In this document: positions 26,600-35,696 of the stretch, piece by piece | How positions within the stretch are numbered: the stretch's first letter is position 1 | Layout of the letters: each line of letters starts with the position of its first letter | Source of the DNA: Vibrio tapetis subsp. tapetis | GTDB lineage: Bacteria; Pseudomonadota; Gammaproteobacteria; Enterobacterales; Vibrionaceae | Length of the DNA stretch: 64,000 nt | Direction: 5' to 3' | NCBI RefSeq assembly: GCF_900233005.1 | Contig: NZ_LT960612.1 | Location: forward strand, 62,001 to 126,000 | Program-made: the position numbers and the translations under genes | The notes under the pieces: model-generated | What the model was told of the DNA's origin: nothing | Databases searched by the model: none | Seen by the model: the letters and a program-made list of their open reading frames with translations, nothing else

Positions 26600-28204
26600 A
26601 TGACGATTATTCAAACGAAAGCCAAGCCAAGTGATCCGCACTTTATCGCTAATGAAAAAGTCATGACAACCATGTTAGAGAACCTTCAATCTAACTTAGA
26701 TGTGATCAAACAAGGTGGCGGCGCAGCGGCAATAGAGCGCCAAAAGGCCAAGGGAAAACTTCCCGTTCGTGACAGAATCAACAGCCTGTTAGACGACGAT
26801 TCTTATTTCCTAGAAATAGGCCAATTTGCTGCGTGGCGCGTGTATGAAGCCCCCCTTCCTTGCGCCGGTGTTGTGGCAGGCATTGGGCGAATTAACAAAA
26901 TTGAATGCATGATTATCGCTAACGATCCATCTGTGAAAGGAGGCACCTATTACCCACTCACCGTAAAAAAACATCTGCGAGCGCAAGAAATTGCCGAGGG
27001 ATGCCATCTTCCTTGTGTTTATTTGGTCGATTCTGGCGGCGCTAACCTCCCCCACCAAGATGAAGTATTTCCTGATAAAGAGCATTTTGGCCGAATTTTT
27101 TACAACCAAGCGCGTATGTCTGCCAAAGGCATTCCTCAAATCGCCGTGGTACTGGGTTTATGTACAGCAGGTGGCGCTTATGTTCCTGCGATGGCCGATA
27201 TTTCAATCATTGTTAAACAGCAAGGCACCATCTTTCTTGCGGGACCACCGCTTGTCAAAGCCGCGACAGGTGAAATCGTCACAGCAGAAGCATTAGGCGG
27301 CGCCGATGTTCACTGTAAAAAGTCTGGTGTCGCAGATTATTACGCCAACAGTGAAGCTCATGCGCTAAACATTGCAAGGCAAGCCATCAGCAGTTGCAAC
27401 CAAACACCAACCCGTACAAAAGCCCACTCTGTCGTTCCCCCGCGATATGACGCTAAAGAAATATACGGCATCGTTAACGCCGACTTGCGCCACTTATTTG
27501 ATGTACGAGAAGTCATCGCTCGGGTGGTCGACGATTCAGACTTCGACGAGTTTAAAGCATTATACGGACAAACATTGGTGTGTGGTTTTGCCAAATTGCA
27601 TGGAAACCCGATAGGTGTTGTTGCCAATAACGGCATCTTATTTTCTGAATCGTCTCAAAAAGGAGCTCATTTTATTGAGCTATGCGCTAAGCGAAAAATC
27701 CCGCTGCTTTTCTTACAAAATATCACCGGATTCATGGTTGGTCAGAAATACGAATCTGAAGGCATTGCCAAACATGGCGCGAAGTTGGTCATGGCCGTGG
27801 CGTGTGCTGACGTTCCCAAATTCACAGTCATCATTGGCGGATCTTATGGAGCAGGAAACTACGGGATGTGTGGCCGCGCCTATAACCCAACAATGATGTG
27901 GATGTGGCCAAACGCCCGAATTTCCGTAATGGGGGGGGAACAAGCAGCAGGCGTAATGGCGCAAGTTAAACGCGACATCAAAGAAAGGACAGAGCAAATC
28001 TGGAGCGAACAAGAGGAAGCCCAGTTTAAGCAACCGATCATCGACCAGTATGAACAACAAAGTCACCCATTTTACGCCAGTGCGCGCCTCTGGGACGACG
28101 GGATCATCGACCCCAAAGACACCAGAGAAGTGGTTGGATATGCACTCGCAGCAGCATTACGCGCCCCTATTCCAGAAAGCACATTCGGTATTTTCCGTAT
28201 GTGA
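26600..28204 (+). CDS. liuB: Methylcrotonyl-CoA carboxylase, carboxyltransferase (beta) subunit
   Basis: A 534-residue biotin-dependent carboxyltransferase subunit with the two crotonase-fold halves usual for the family. Conserved stretches include '[20 protein letters not shown]' (about 141-160), '[13 protein letters not shown]', '[14 protein letters not shown]', '[13 protein letters not shown]' (about 370) and '[16 protein letters not shown]'. With a biotin carboxylase/carrier alpha subunit it carboxylates 3-methylcrotonyl-CoA to 3-methylglutaconyl-CoA. The alpha-subunit gene (liuD) is not found in this locus. The gene looks intact and lies 47 bases after liuA. Confidence 0.93.
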   Translation: MTIIQTKAKPSDPHFIANEKVMTTMLENLQSNLDVIKQGGGAAAIERQKAKGKLPVRDRINSLLDDDSYFLEIGQFAAWRVYEAPLPCAGVVAGIGRINKIECMIIANDPSVKGGTYYPLTVKKHLRAQEIAEGCHLPCVYLVDSGGANLPHQDEVFPDKEHFGRIFYNQARMSAKGIPQIAVVLGLCTAGGAYVPAMADISIIVKQQGTIFLAGPPLVKAATGEIVTAEALGGADVHCKKSGVADYYANSEAHALNIARQAISSCNQTPTRTKAHSVVPPRYDAKEIYGIVNADLRHLFDVREVIARVVDDSDFDEFKALYGQTLVCGFAKLHGNPIGVVANNGILFSESSQKGAHFIELCAKRKIPLLFLQNITGFMVGQKYESEGIAKHGAKLVMAVACADVPKFTVIIGGSYGAGNYGMCGRAYNPTMMWMWPNARISVMGGEQAAGVMAQVKRDIKERTEQIWSEQEEAQFKQPIIDQYEQQSHPFYASARLWDDGIIDPKDTREVVGYALAAALRAPIPESTFGIFRM

Positions 28205-28248
28205 CCTGGTTATAGATGAAAGGAAGCTCACCATAATAAGGAGATCAA

Positions 28249-29082
28249 ATGATTAATGAGGCTGAACAAGTAAATCATCGTGCCGAAGACGTGCTGTGCC
28301 AAATCGATAGCAAAGGGGTTGCTTCGCTCACACTCAACCGCCCGAATAAATTTAACGCATTCGATGATGTGATTATCCATCAACTGCTAGAACATCTTCA
28401 AGCGCTCGCCGCGAACCCTGCTGTTCGCTGTCTCATATTACAAGCCAATGGCAAGCACTTCTCTGCCGGAGCCGATCTATCTTGGATGCAGTCCATGGCC
28501 AATAAATCGAAGGACGAAAATCAACAAGACGCGCATAATTTGGCACTGCTTCTCCACTCGTTAGATACCTTTCCACACCCAACCCTTGCCGTTATTCAAG
28601 GTAGTGCTTTTGGTGGAGCCCTTGGCCTTATCTGTTGTTGCGATATGGCCATTGCTTGCCAAAGTGCCCGATTTTGCTTAAGTGAAGTAAAGCTTGGTTT
28701 GATCCCTGCGACGATTGGGCCCTATGTGAATAGGACAATCGGAACCCGTCAAGCACGACGTTATATGCTTACGGCCGAAACCATCAGCGCTAACCGAGCG
28801 TTGAAGCTGGGGATCATACACCGACAAGTTGAGGCTCACGGCCTAACCCGTCAACCTTCCACCCCCATCAGCCAGTTTATTGATGCCATACTCGCTCATA
28901 GCCCAAATGCCTTGACTCAAACCAAACAGTTATGTGCCCGTTGTTACGCACACCCCATTGATGACGAGCTAGTCAGCCATACCAGTCAGCTTATTGCTGA
29001 TGCACGAGCATCCAAACAAGGGAAGGAAGGCTTGAGTGCATTTTTTGACAAGCGACCACCTAAATGGTCTTCCGATGAGTAA
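28249..29082 (+). CDS. liuC: Methylglutaconyl-CoA hydratase
   Basis: A 277-residue crotonase-family hydratase. 'LNRPNKFNAFDD' near the start, 'KHFSAGADLSWMQSM' (about 68-82), 'GSAFGGALGLICCCDMAIA' (about 120-138) and 'LSEVKLGLIPATIGPYV' (about 146-162), with the catalytic Glu in the last two. In leucine degradation it makes HMG-CoA from 3-methylglutaconyl-CoA. It has an AAGGAG site before ATG 28249. It overlaps liuE by 8 bases at ATGAGTAA, so the two are translationally coupled with nothing between. Confidence 0.88.
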   Translation: MINEAEQVNHRAEDVLCQIDSKGVASLTLNRPNKFNAFDDVIIHQLLEHLQALAANPAVRCLILQANGKHFSAGADLSWMQSMANKSKDENQQDAHNLALLLHSLDTFPHPTLAVIQGSAFGGALGLICCCDMAIACQSARFCLSEVKLGLIPATIGPYVNRTIGTRQARRYMLTAETISANRALKLGIIHRQVEAHGLTRQPSTPISQFIDAILAHSPNALTQTKQLCARCYAHPIDDELVSHTSQLIADARASKQGKEGLSAFFDKRPPKWSSDE

Positions 29083-30046
29083 TCCGCTTCCCGACAGCGC
29101 CAACTGCTTGCTAGCTCAGGCATCTGAGATTACAAGCAGATTGCCAAACCATGTTCGCATCGTCGAAATGGGAGCTCGTGACGGTTTGCAAAACGAAACC
29201 AAAACAAGCACCGCAGCCAAAATTACTTTGATCAATCAACTTTCAACAACCGGGTTAACCCACATTGAAGCCGGTTCATTTGTTTCTCCTAAATGGGTGC
29301 CACAAATGGCCGACTCTGATCAGGTTCTGCAACGAATACATCGAGCACCCAATGTGGTTTATTCGGCATTGACGCCTAATTTACAGGGGTTAGACAAAGC
29401 CATTGACGCAGGTGTCGATCAAGTTGCTGTATTTGGTTCCGCATCTGAAGGGTTCTGCCAACATAATATTAATTGTTCGATTGCCGAGAGTTTTGAGCGT
29501 TTTGTTCCACTGATTAGCCGAGCCAAACAACACAACATTCCCGTTCGAGGATATTTATCATGCGTGATGGATTGCCCTTACGATGGTTCAACCGACCCCA
29601 AACAAGTCGCCCGCATTGCAAAAGACATGATTGATCTTGGTTGTTTTGAGATCTCCCTTGGCGACACCATCGGGACGGGAACCCCATTGCGTACGGCTAA
29701 AATGTTAGAAGCGGTGTTATCTCAGATACCGAGCCAGAATGTCGCGGTGCATTTTCACGACACGTGGGGTCAAGCTCTCGCAAATATTTATCAGTCACTG
29801 ATGATGGGCATTAAGGTGATCGACAGCAGTGTTGCGGGATTAGGAGGTTGCCCCTACGCACAAGGCGCGGCTGGAAATGTCGCAACCGAGGATGTTCTGT
29901 ATTTATGTCATGAACTCGGTATACATACCGGCGTCGATTTGATCAAAGTCGCGAAAGCGGGTTGGGAAATAAGCCAACAACTTAATCGACAGCCCAGCTC
30001 AAAAGTCTCTCTGGCACTTTATGCACGATCTTTACGCAACTCGTGA
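29075..30046 (+). CDS. liuE: Hydroxymethylglutaryl-CoA lyase
   Basis: A 323-residue TIM-barrel HMG-CoA lyase that splits HMG-CoA to acetoacetate and acetyl-CoA, ending leucine degradation. Signatures: 'VEMGARDGLQNE' (about 29-40, catalytic Arg and metal-binding Asp), 'CVMDCPYDG', 'ISLGDTIGTGTP' (about 202), 'VHFHDTWGQA' (about 226, metal-binding His-x-His) and 'SVAGLGGCPYAQGAAGNVAT' (about 251-270, with the active-site Cys). ATG 29075 overlaps the liuC end. The frame is open further upstream inside liuC, but the coupled ATG is preferred. It is the last gene of the operon and a REP-like unit follows. Confidence 0.93.
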   Translation: MSNPLPDSANCLLAQASEITSRLPNHVRIVEMGARDGLQNETKTSTAAKITLINQLSTTGLTHIEAGSFVSPKWVPQMADSDQVLQRIHRAPNVVYSALTPNLQGLDKAIDAGVDQVAVFGSASEGFCQHNINCSIAESFERFVPLISRAKQHNIPVRGYLSCVMDCPYDGSTDPKQVARIAKDMIDLGCFEISLGDTIGTGTPLRTAKMLEAVLSQIPSQNVAVHFHDTWGQALANIYQSLMMGIKVIDSSVAGLGGCPYAQGAAGNVATEDVLYLCHELGIHTGVDLIKVAKAGWEISQQLNRQPSSKVSLALYARSLRNS

Positions 30047-30067
30047 TTGATACAGCGAATTTACACC

Positions 30068-30094
30068 GGACAGGCACCTTAAGCCACGGACACC
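30068..30094 (-). repeat. REP-like units at the end of the liu operon
   Basis: GGACAGGCACC (30068-30078), the inverse of GGTGCCTGTCC at 19534-19544, then TTAAGC and a second shorter unit GGACACC (30088-30094) followed by ATAAGC. They lie 22 bases past the liuE stop codon and mirror the unit at the far end of the leftward operon. Confidence 0.65.
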
Positions 30095-30128
30095 ATAAGC
30101 CAAGCCCCATAAATCATAGGAATTCATT

Positions 30129-30512
30129 ATGTTTGAATGCACCATCGAACCTCGCTTTACGGATACCGACGCATTAGGTCACATTAGCAATACCGCATTT
30201 CCTATTTGGTTCGAACACGCTAGAACACCGATATTCGAGATTTTTCACCCAAGCCTCGATGTAAAAACGTGGCCTTTGATCATCGCCCGTATTGAGGTTG
30301 ATTTAACAGCCCAGTCTTATTGGAACAAACCGATAACCATACGCACCACAATCGGAAAACTCGGCAACTCTTCTTGCCAAGTTGTGCACACTGCGTGGCA
30401 AGACGGCGTCGAGGTGGCATCAGGGATCGCCGTACTCATTTATTTTGACTACAAAAGCAAAACTTCAATCGCAATACCCGATCACATACGTACTCAGCTA
30501 TTGGCTATTTAA
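30129..30512 (+). CDS. Hot-dog-fold acyl-CoA thioesterase (YbgC/4HBT type)
   Basis: 127 residues, single hot-dog domain. 'RFTDTDALGHISNTAFPIWFEHAR' contains the 4HBT signature with the catalytic Asp (about residue 15) and the conserved Gly-His (about 17-18); the rest forms the expected beta sheet ('WPLIIARIEVDL'). It hydrolyses an acyl-CoA thioester; chain length is unknown. AGGA lies before the ATG. It follows the liu operon by about 80 bases across the REP-like repeats, so it may be co-transcribed or have its own promoter. Confidence 0.82.
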   Translation: MFECTIEPRFTDTDALGHISNTAFPIWFEHARTPIFEIFHPSLDVKTWPLIIARIEVDLTAQSYWNKPITIRTTIGKLGNSSCQVVHTAWQDGVEVASGIAVLIYFDYKSKTSIAIPDHIRTQLLAI

Positions 30513-30579
30513 CGCTCACAGGTACGACAAACAAGCGTAACAAACCTGCGCTTAACAGCCTAAACCTGTTGAGTAAGGG

Positions 30580-30798
30580 TCAGTCGCTTTTAGGCTTATC
30601 TTCCGTTTTCACGGCGTAATAAACGCTACCGACACTGAGAAGTAATAAAAGAAGTGGAATAGCAGCCGCGGTGGCTTCAGTCCAAGGGAGATCCGCAAAA
30701 CTTTTAGCTAAAATAAGGTGTCCAAAGATCAATAAAAAAGCACCCACAATCGTGACGGCTAGAAGTCTTAACTCGTGTTTTGTTTTTGTCGTTTTCAT
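30580..30798 (-). CDS. Small two-helix membrane protein (72 aa)
   Basis: A basic N-terminus followed by two hydrophobic helices (about residues 11-31 and 42-64) and a charged tail 'KTEDKPKSD'. It is probably an inner-membrane protein with both ends in the cytoplasm. I do not recognise a named family. The sequence GGGG lies 8 bases before the ATG. It sits between a thioesterase gene (convergent) and yiiM (same strand, 96 bases upstream). Confidence 0.65.
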   Translation of the reverse strand: MKTTKTKHELRLLAVTIVGAFLLIFGHLILAKSFADLPWTEATAAAIPLLLLLLSVGSVYYAVKTEDKPKSD

Positions 30799-30894
30799 GG
30801 TGAGAACCCCGTGATTAAATGAGTTCCCATTTCAACATGCTAGCAACTGTTACACGTAGAACAGATTTGGTGATAAAAAACAGAACAGTTTGTT

Positions 30895-31578
30895 TTATGC
30901 GTGACCTAACAATCTGAAGTTCCAGTTTTCGACCTCATTGGTTTCTAGACGGATCATGACTTTACTCATCCAACTGTCTGACAATCTAATTTGTTGTTTT
31001 AATTTCTCTAGCCCGTCTTTATTAAGTGGGTCACCAAAAAATGCATCACAGACTTCACGTACAGACATAGCATTGGTTGGGCGTTCTACCAGTTCTAAAG
31101 GCGCGCTGTTACTAACCATACCAGGCGTGATAACACGGTATAACCAGCCACAACGGCTAATGTCTTGCATGCCAACAGATAACCCTTCGACACCCCACCG
31201 CTTATTCAGCTTGAAGCACGGGGAACGCGGCTGGCTCACTTCGATAACGGCCTCGCCCCATTGATAACGGTCCCCAATACATACCGTGTCTTCTGTCATG
31301 CCTTTAGAACTCATGTTTTCTCCCATTCCCGGAGCCAACCAGTTCATACCGTCGCCATACTTTTCTTTCCAGTAAGCATAGTGTTCAACGGGGTATTGAT
31401 GTAAAGCTCGCTCGACACCGCCATGGTGCTTTTGATCGGCGCATTGATCGCCTTCCAAACCTAAAAGTGACAAAAATACCTCGCCTTCAATTGGGCTTTT
31501 ATCAATCGCGGTTTCTAAGCCATAGTTGCGTTGAACCTTTCCGCGATAAATCTCATTTAAGTAGATTCTGTTTGTCAT
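30895..31578 (-). CDS. yiiM: MOSC-domain protein YiiM
   Basis: A 227-residue cytoplasmic MOSC protein. The N-terminal beta domain has 'EVFLSLLGLEGDQCADQKHHGG' features (Gly-x-x-Gly-Asp and the His pair, about 33-54); the conserved Cys is in 'SQPRSPCFKLNKR' (about 115-127), and the C-terminal 3-alpha region follows. E. coli YiiM reduces N-hydroxylated substrates with a molybdenum cofactor, and the same activity is inferred. Coordinates start at ATG 31578 after an AAGGAAG site. Molybdopterin biosynthesis genes are not in the window, though molybdenum-dependent NapA is. Confidence 0.88.
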   Translation of the reverse strand: MTNRIYLNEIYRGKVQRNYGLETAIDKSPIEGEVFLSLLGLEGDQCADQKHHGGVERALHQYPVEHYAYWKEKYGDGMNWLAPGMGENMSSKGMTEDTVCIGDRYQWGEAVIEVSQPRSPCFKLNKRWGVEGLSVGMQDISRCGWLYRVITPGMVSNSAPLELVERPTNAMSVREVCDAFFGDPLNKDGLEKLKQQIRLSDSWMSKVMIRLETNEVENWNFRLLGHA

Positions 31579-31644
31579 GTTTGTCTTCCTTTTTTCAGAA
31601 CCCTAGCAATTTTAATTACCTAGGTAAACCAGTGCTGAAGAGAT

Positions 31645-33075
31645 TTATAAAACACTCATCTTTTGTGCCAATTGAGCGAGTCGTTTAATGGCTTCAAGAA
31701 TTTTACCTTCACATGAGTACGAATAATTAATTCGGATATGTCTAGTGTGGCTTTTCTGGCTACTGAACAAAGTACCCGGTGCAATGGCCACTTGCTCGTT
31801 TAATGCCTGCTCATAGAAAACGGAACAGTCGAATTCCCGGTCAAACTCTAACCAAAAGAAATAACCGCCCCCAGGGTCTGTAATACGAACTGATGCTGGG
31901 AAGTACGCTTTAATGGCCTCATGCATCTGATTTTTACGTTGCTCTAATTTACGTCGAAGTTTTCTTAAATGAGCGTCATATGCGCCGTATTGTAGATAAT
32001 GGCTTATCCCTAACTGGATCGGCACGCTGGTCGACAAGGTCGACATCAATTGTAATCGTTGTATTGCTTCGCTGCGATCCCCCGCGACGACCCAGCCTAA
32101 CCGAAACCCGGGTGACAAACACTTAGAAAACGACCCACACAGCAACACGTTATTATGTTGATCGTAGGTTTTGGCTGGTTTTGGTTTTTCTGCATCAAAA
32201 TACAGCTCTGCGTACACATCGTCTTCTATCATTGCCACACCGTGTTTGTTCAGTATCTCGACCAACGTCTGTTTGTTAGGCTCCGACATACAGTAACCCA
32301 ACGGATTTTGGAAATTAGTCATCAACCAACAGGCCTTAATGGGTAGTTCGGTAAGTGCCTCTTCGAGCGCCGATAGATCAACCCCCTTAGTTGGGTGCGT
32401 CGTAATCTCTACTGCTTTGAGGTTGAGCCGCTCTATCGCCTGCAGCGCACCATAAAAGGCGGGGCTTTCAATGGCCACGAGATCGCCTGGCTCGGTAACC
32501 GCTTGTAGGCTCAAGCTTAAGGCTTCCATCGCACCAGACGTAATTACGATGTGATCAGGAGAAACACTTAAGCCCTGCTGGGCATACCGCTGGGCAATGC
32601 TCCTGCGCAAACTATCGCTACCCGGCGGCATGTTTAATATGGCGCTATTGCCGGGCATATTTCGACTGGCGCTGGCCAGATTTCTCGCCAGTGCTTGTTG
32701 CGGAAAAAGGGAAGGGTCAGGAAAAGCCGAACCTAATGGGATCACATCCGGTTGCTGATTTTTCTTCAATACATCAAACAACAAGTCGTTGATGTTAACG
32801 TCGCTGACTTGCGCTGGAACGATAGATGTTGAAACAGGCTCAGAGTGCGACGCTATCAAGTCCTCTATTTGAGGTGCAACGAAGTAACCTGACTGAGGTT
32901 TAGCAACGACCCAACCTTGGCTCTCCAGTAATTGATAGCTTTGTAACACGGTTGAAATACTGTATCCGGTACTCTTACAGCTCATCCTTACTGAAGGGAT
33001 TTTATCGCCTGAACGCCACACTTTTTGAATGATCTGTCGTTTGAGGTCTTTCGCGAGTAGTTCATAGCGCGTCAT
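31645..33075 (-). CDS. MocR-type GntR regulator with aminotransferase-like domain
   Basis: About 476 residues. An N-terminal GntR winged helix (about 1-75, 'SVRMSCKSTGYSISTVLQSY') is joined to a fold-type I PLP aminotransferase-like domain. PLP-site motifs: 'TSGAMEALSLSLQ' (about 187), 'NFQNPLG' (about 256), and the Lys-containing 'LCGSFSKCLSPGFRLGWVV' (about 318-336), where the Lys should bind PLP. Such proteins are usually transcription factors rather than enzymes. ATG 33075 has GGAAGG 7 bases upstream; the frame extends 11 codons further without a good site. It is divergent from an EamA exporter, its likely target. Confidence 0.88.
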   Translation of the reverse strand: MTRYELLAKDLKRQIIQKVWRSGDKIPSVRMSCKSTGYSISTVLQSYQLLESQGWVVAKPQSGYFVAPQIEDLIASHSEPVSTSIVPAQVSDVNINDLLFDVLKKNQQPDVIPLGSAFPDPSLFPQQALARNLASASRNMPGNSAILNMPPGSDSLRRSIAQRYAQQGLSVSPDHIVITSGAMEALSLSLQAVTEPGDLVAIESPAFYGALQAIERLNLKAVEITTHPTKGVDLSALEEALTELPIKACWLMTNFQNPLGYCMSEPNKQTLVEILNKHGVAMIEDDVYAELYFDAEKPKPAKTYDQHNNVLLCGSFSKCLSPGFRLGWVVAGDRSEAIQRLQLMSTLSTSVPIQLGISHYLQYGAYDAHLRKLRRKLEQRKNQMHEAIKAYFPASVRITDPGGGYFFWLEFDREFDCSVFYEQALNEQVAIAPGTLFSSQKSHTRHIRINYSYSCEGKILEAIKRLAQLAQKMSVL

Positions 33076-33364
33076 TGCAATGCCTTCCACCGTTCCTTGG
33101 CCAGACACTGTATCACCAGATGTTGCGCAGTGGAAATCCGTCAGATACCGTTTTTATCGGCACTCAAATTGGCCTGTTCACTTCCCCTACCGAAACGAGG
33201 TAATCTTCGGTTTAGTCTTTGTTAATATTACGAAAGAAACCAACGTGCAGGTTGCTATTTTTCTGTTTGGGCGTATGCTTCCGCGAGATCTATATTATGT
33301 GTCATTTCCTTCACACTTACCCTGCAAATGATCCACAAATCATTAACGAGATAAAGAGACAAAC

Positions 33365-34234
33365 ATGCGCGGAGAACTCTATCTATTTGTTGCAACCATA
33401 TTGGCCGCTATCGGCTGGATTGCATCAAAAATGGTTATTCAAGACGTACCGGGTGACGCATTCATTGCCACACGATTTTTGCTAGCAAGCTTAATTCTTC
33501 TCCCTTTCTGCTATAAGGCCATCATCAAATTAGGCCTAAAACGAATTGCAGCATCTTGTGGTGTCGGCCTCTTCTTGGCGGTCTCGCTGCAAGTCTGGAT
33601 CTACGCCTTATCAATAAGTGATGGTTTATCAGAAGGTGCGTTCATTATGGCGCTCGCGATGATCATTGCGCCAATGACCGCGTGGATACTGTTTCGTAGC
33701 CGGCCAAACCGAGCGTTCTGGTTTGCTTTACCAATCAGTATTCTCGGCATGGGGTTACTTACGTTAGGCAATGGCTGGCATGTAGAAAAAAGCCAATTAT
33801 TGTTCCTACTCGCCTCAGCCCTGCTGTCTGTTCATTTTGTATTGAACAAAAGAGTCAGTGCGAGTGTCAAACCGTTAGTGACCATCACCCTGCAATTATT
33901 TACGGTAGGCGCCGCTGGCACCATATTCGCTTTACTTAGCGGCACTGCAGAATTTGAAATCACTAATCAAACGATCTTTTGGTTCACAGTTTCAACGCTT
34001 GTTGCCACCTCGATTCGCTACCTATTGCAAACCATGGGGCAATTTACAGTCAAAATTGAAACCGCGTCGTTATTGATGATTCTTGAACCGGTGTGGACCA
34101 TGATCATGAGTTTCACCATGCTCGGTGAGCAATTGGATGTGAAGAAAGTATTAGGCGGTGGCGTAATATTACTGTCTTTATTTGTGTATGTTCGTTTTGC
34201 TCAAATTCAGAAAATGCTTGGCTTTCGTGCCTAG
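33365..34234 (+). CDS. EamA-family (DMT) transporter
   Basis: A 289-residue inner-membrane protein with ten predicted hydrophobic helices in two EamA repeats (about 1-135 and 145-285). The second repeat holds 'ASLLMILEPVWTMIMSFTMLGE' with the family's Pro-Glu pair. Family members export amino acids or metabolites. Its position opposite a MocR-type regulator suggests PLP- or amino-acid-related control, which is inference. No clear Shine-Dalgarno sequence beyond GAGA before the ATG. Confidence 0.85.
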   Translation: MRGELYLFVATILAAIGWIASKMVIQDVPGDAFIATRFLLASLILLPFCYKAIIKLGLKRIAASCGVGLFLAVSLQVWIYALSISDGLSEGAFIMALAMIIAPMTAWILFRSRPNRAFWFALPISILGMGLLTLGNGWHVEKSQLLFLLASALLSVHFVLNKRVSASVKPLVTITLQLFTVGAAGTIFALLSGTAEFEITNQTIFWFTVSTLVATSIRYLLQTMGQFTVKIETASLLMILEPVWTMIMSFTMLGEQLDVKKVLGGGVILLSLFVYVRFAQIQKMLGFRA

Positions 34235-34487
34235 CTTCTCTTTCGTGCTTAACTTGCCTTTCGCACTTTAGGAGCATGACGTCTGTTTGTTTGTGGTTCT
34301 GCCGGAAATACAAACTAAGTTGCCAATAACAGAGCAAGACGCAATGCAAGATAAGGACTAAGCTAACCATTATTGAATCAATCGAACCGTTAACAACGCA
34401 AATCCCTAGCCATTGCTTGTCCTACCATTAGGCGCTATCTTAGCTGGTAGAATAAATATGTATTTTTAATGTCTGTTTGGAAAATGA

Positions 34488-35237
34488 ATGAAAACCCGTG
34501 ATAAAATCATCTATGCAAGCCTAGAGCTATTCAATAAGCTCGGTGAACGTTCAGTTACAACCAACCATATCGCGGCACACTTAGGGATAAGTCCAGGCAA
34601 TCTTTATTACCACTTTAGAAATAAAGAAGACATCATTCACTCCATTTTTGAAGAATATATCTGTTACATGGATGAGTCATTTTTACCTGCCTCTGAAGAC
34701 ACGTCTGCAGCTGAAACCTTACGACAATATTGTGACCAGATATTCGATAGTATTTGGCGATTTCGTTTTTTTCACGCCAGCATGCCAGACATTCTACTTA
34801 AAGACGAAAACCTGCATCAAAAGTACTTAGGCGCCCATAAACAACTGAGTGAACGCGCCCAAACCTCACTGTATAGAATGAGAAAAGAAGGCGTTATTGC
34901 CATCGACGACGACGCCATTTACGACCTAGTAGAACTGATGCGTTTGGTGGCTGGTTTCTGGCTTAGCTCATGGATGGCAAATACTCGAAATCAAGAAATT
35001 TCACGTGCGGCTGTTTATCAGGGAGTATTAAAAATGATCGCCTTGATGAGCCCTTACGCGACCCCCGAGGGCAAACCTACGCTTGATGCTCTTAAAGCTA
35101 AATACGAAGAATTGAGAGTCAGTCACGAAGAGCACACTTTAGACGCTGCGCAAGGTAAAGCACCTCTTAATTCCTACCGGACCGACCAACGTTCTTTAGT
35201 ACGACGTTATGACGAACTATTCGGCAAAGAAGACTAA
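34488..35237 (+). CDS. TetR-family transcriptional regulator
   Basis: 249 residues. The N-terminal TetR helix-turn-helix ('SVTTNHIAAHLGISPGNLYYHFRNKEDI', about 22-49) is intact. The C-terminal ligand domain (about 60-190) is followed by an unusually long charged tail to residue 249, ending 'RRYDELFGKED'. Target and ligand are unknown. A strong terminator follows. It is not in an obvious operon: 253 bases separate it from the transporter upstream. Confidence 0.9.
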   Translation: MKTRDKIIYASLELFNKLGERSVTTNHIAAHLGISPGNLYYHFRNKEDIIHSIFEEYICYMDESFLPASEDTSAAETLRQYCDQIFDSIWRFRFFHASMPDILLKDENLHQKYLGAHKQLSERAQTSLYRMRKEGVIAIDDDAIYDLVELMRLVAGFWLSSWMANTRNQEISRAAVYQGVLKMIALMSPYATPEGKPTLDALKAKYEELRVSHEEHTLDAAQGKAPLNSYRTDQRSLVRRYDELFGKED

Positions 35238-35266
35238 ATCCTCTTCACTCGAATTATATTAAAAAC

Positions 35267-35297
35267 GCCGATAATCTGAATAGATTATCGGCTTTTT
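35267..35297 (+). terminator. Intrinsic terminator after the TetR gene
   Basis: GCCGATAATC / GATTATCGGC with a 6-base loop followed by TTTTT. An A-run on the other side allows it also to stop the leftward hypA operon. Confidence 0.93.
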
Positions 35298-35330
35298 GTT
35301 ATTAACGCGTTTTATTATCCGCACTCATCG

Positions 35331-35672
35331 TTAACACGCGATGATTTCTTTAATCGTAAATTCTTTTCCTCCTAACAAACCCCATTCTGCACTGTTGCAT
35401 TCAGGGCAATGAGACCGATGTTTAATCACATTAAACACATGGTGGCATTGCTTGCACATGGCATTCGCAGGCAGAATTTCGATCTTCAATTTGGTTTTTT
35501 CAAGTGCTGTTCCATCGACCGCGGCAGGGTAGCACTCTTCAATAAACCGAGGGATCATTGATGAAAGTTCACCAATTTGCAGAACAATGGTGTCGACCTT
35601 GGTTACGCCATTATTACGGGCAAAATTGGTCACCGTTTTTGCCACTTCGATCACTACTCCGAGTTCGTGCAT
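35331..35672 (-). CDS. hypA: Nickel metallochaperone HypA
   Basis: 113 residues, full length. The N-terminal Met-His-Glu that binds nickel is present, as is the zinc site of two Cys pairs in 'CKQCHHVF' (about 72-79) and 'CPEC' (about 88-91). HypA delivers Ni to [NiFe] hydrogenase, or in some bacteria to urease. It is the last gene of the leftward cluster, 24 bases after the large oxidoreductase gene, with an AGAGGGAAAGG site. Neither hypC-F nor a hydrogenase or urease is in the window, so its client here is unknown. Confidence 0.93.
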   Translation of the reverse strand: MHELGVVIEVAKTVTNFARNNGVTKVDTIVLQIGELSSMIPRFIEECYPAAVDGTALEKTKLKIEILPANAMCKQCHHVFNVIKHRSHCPECNSAEWGLLGGKEFTIKEIIAC

Positions 35673-35696
35673 ACCCTTTCCCTCTTTTTATGACCG

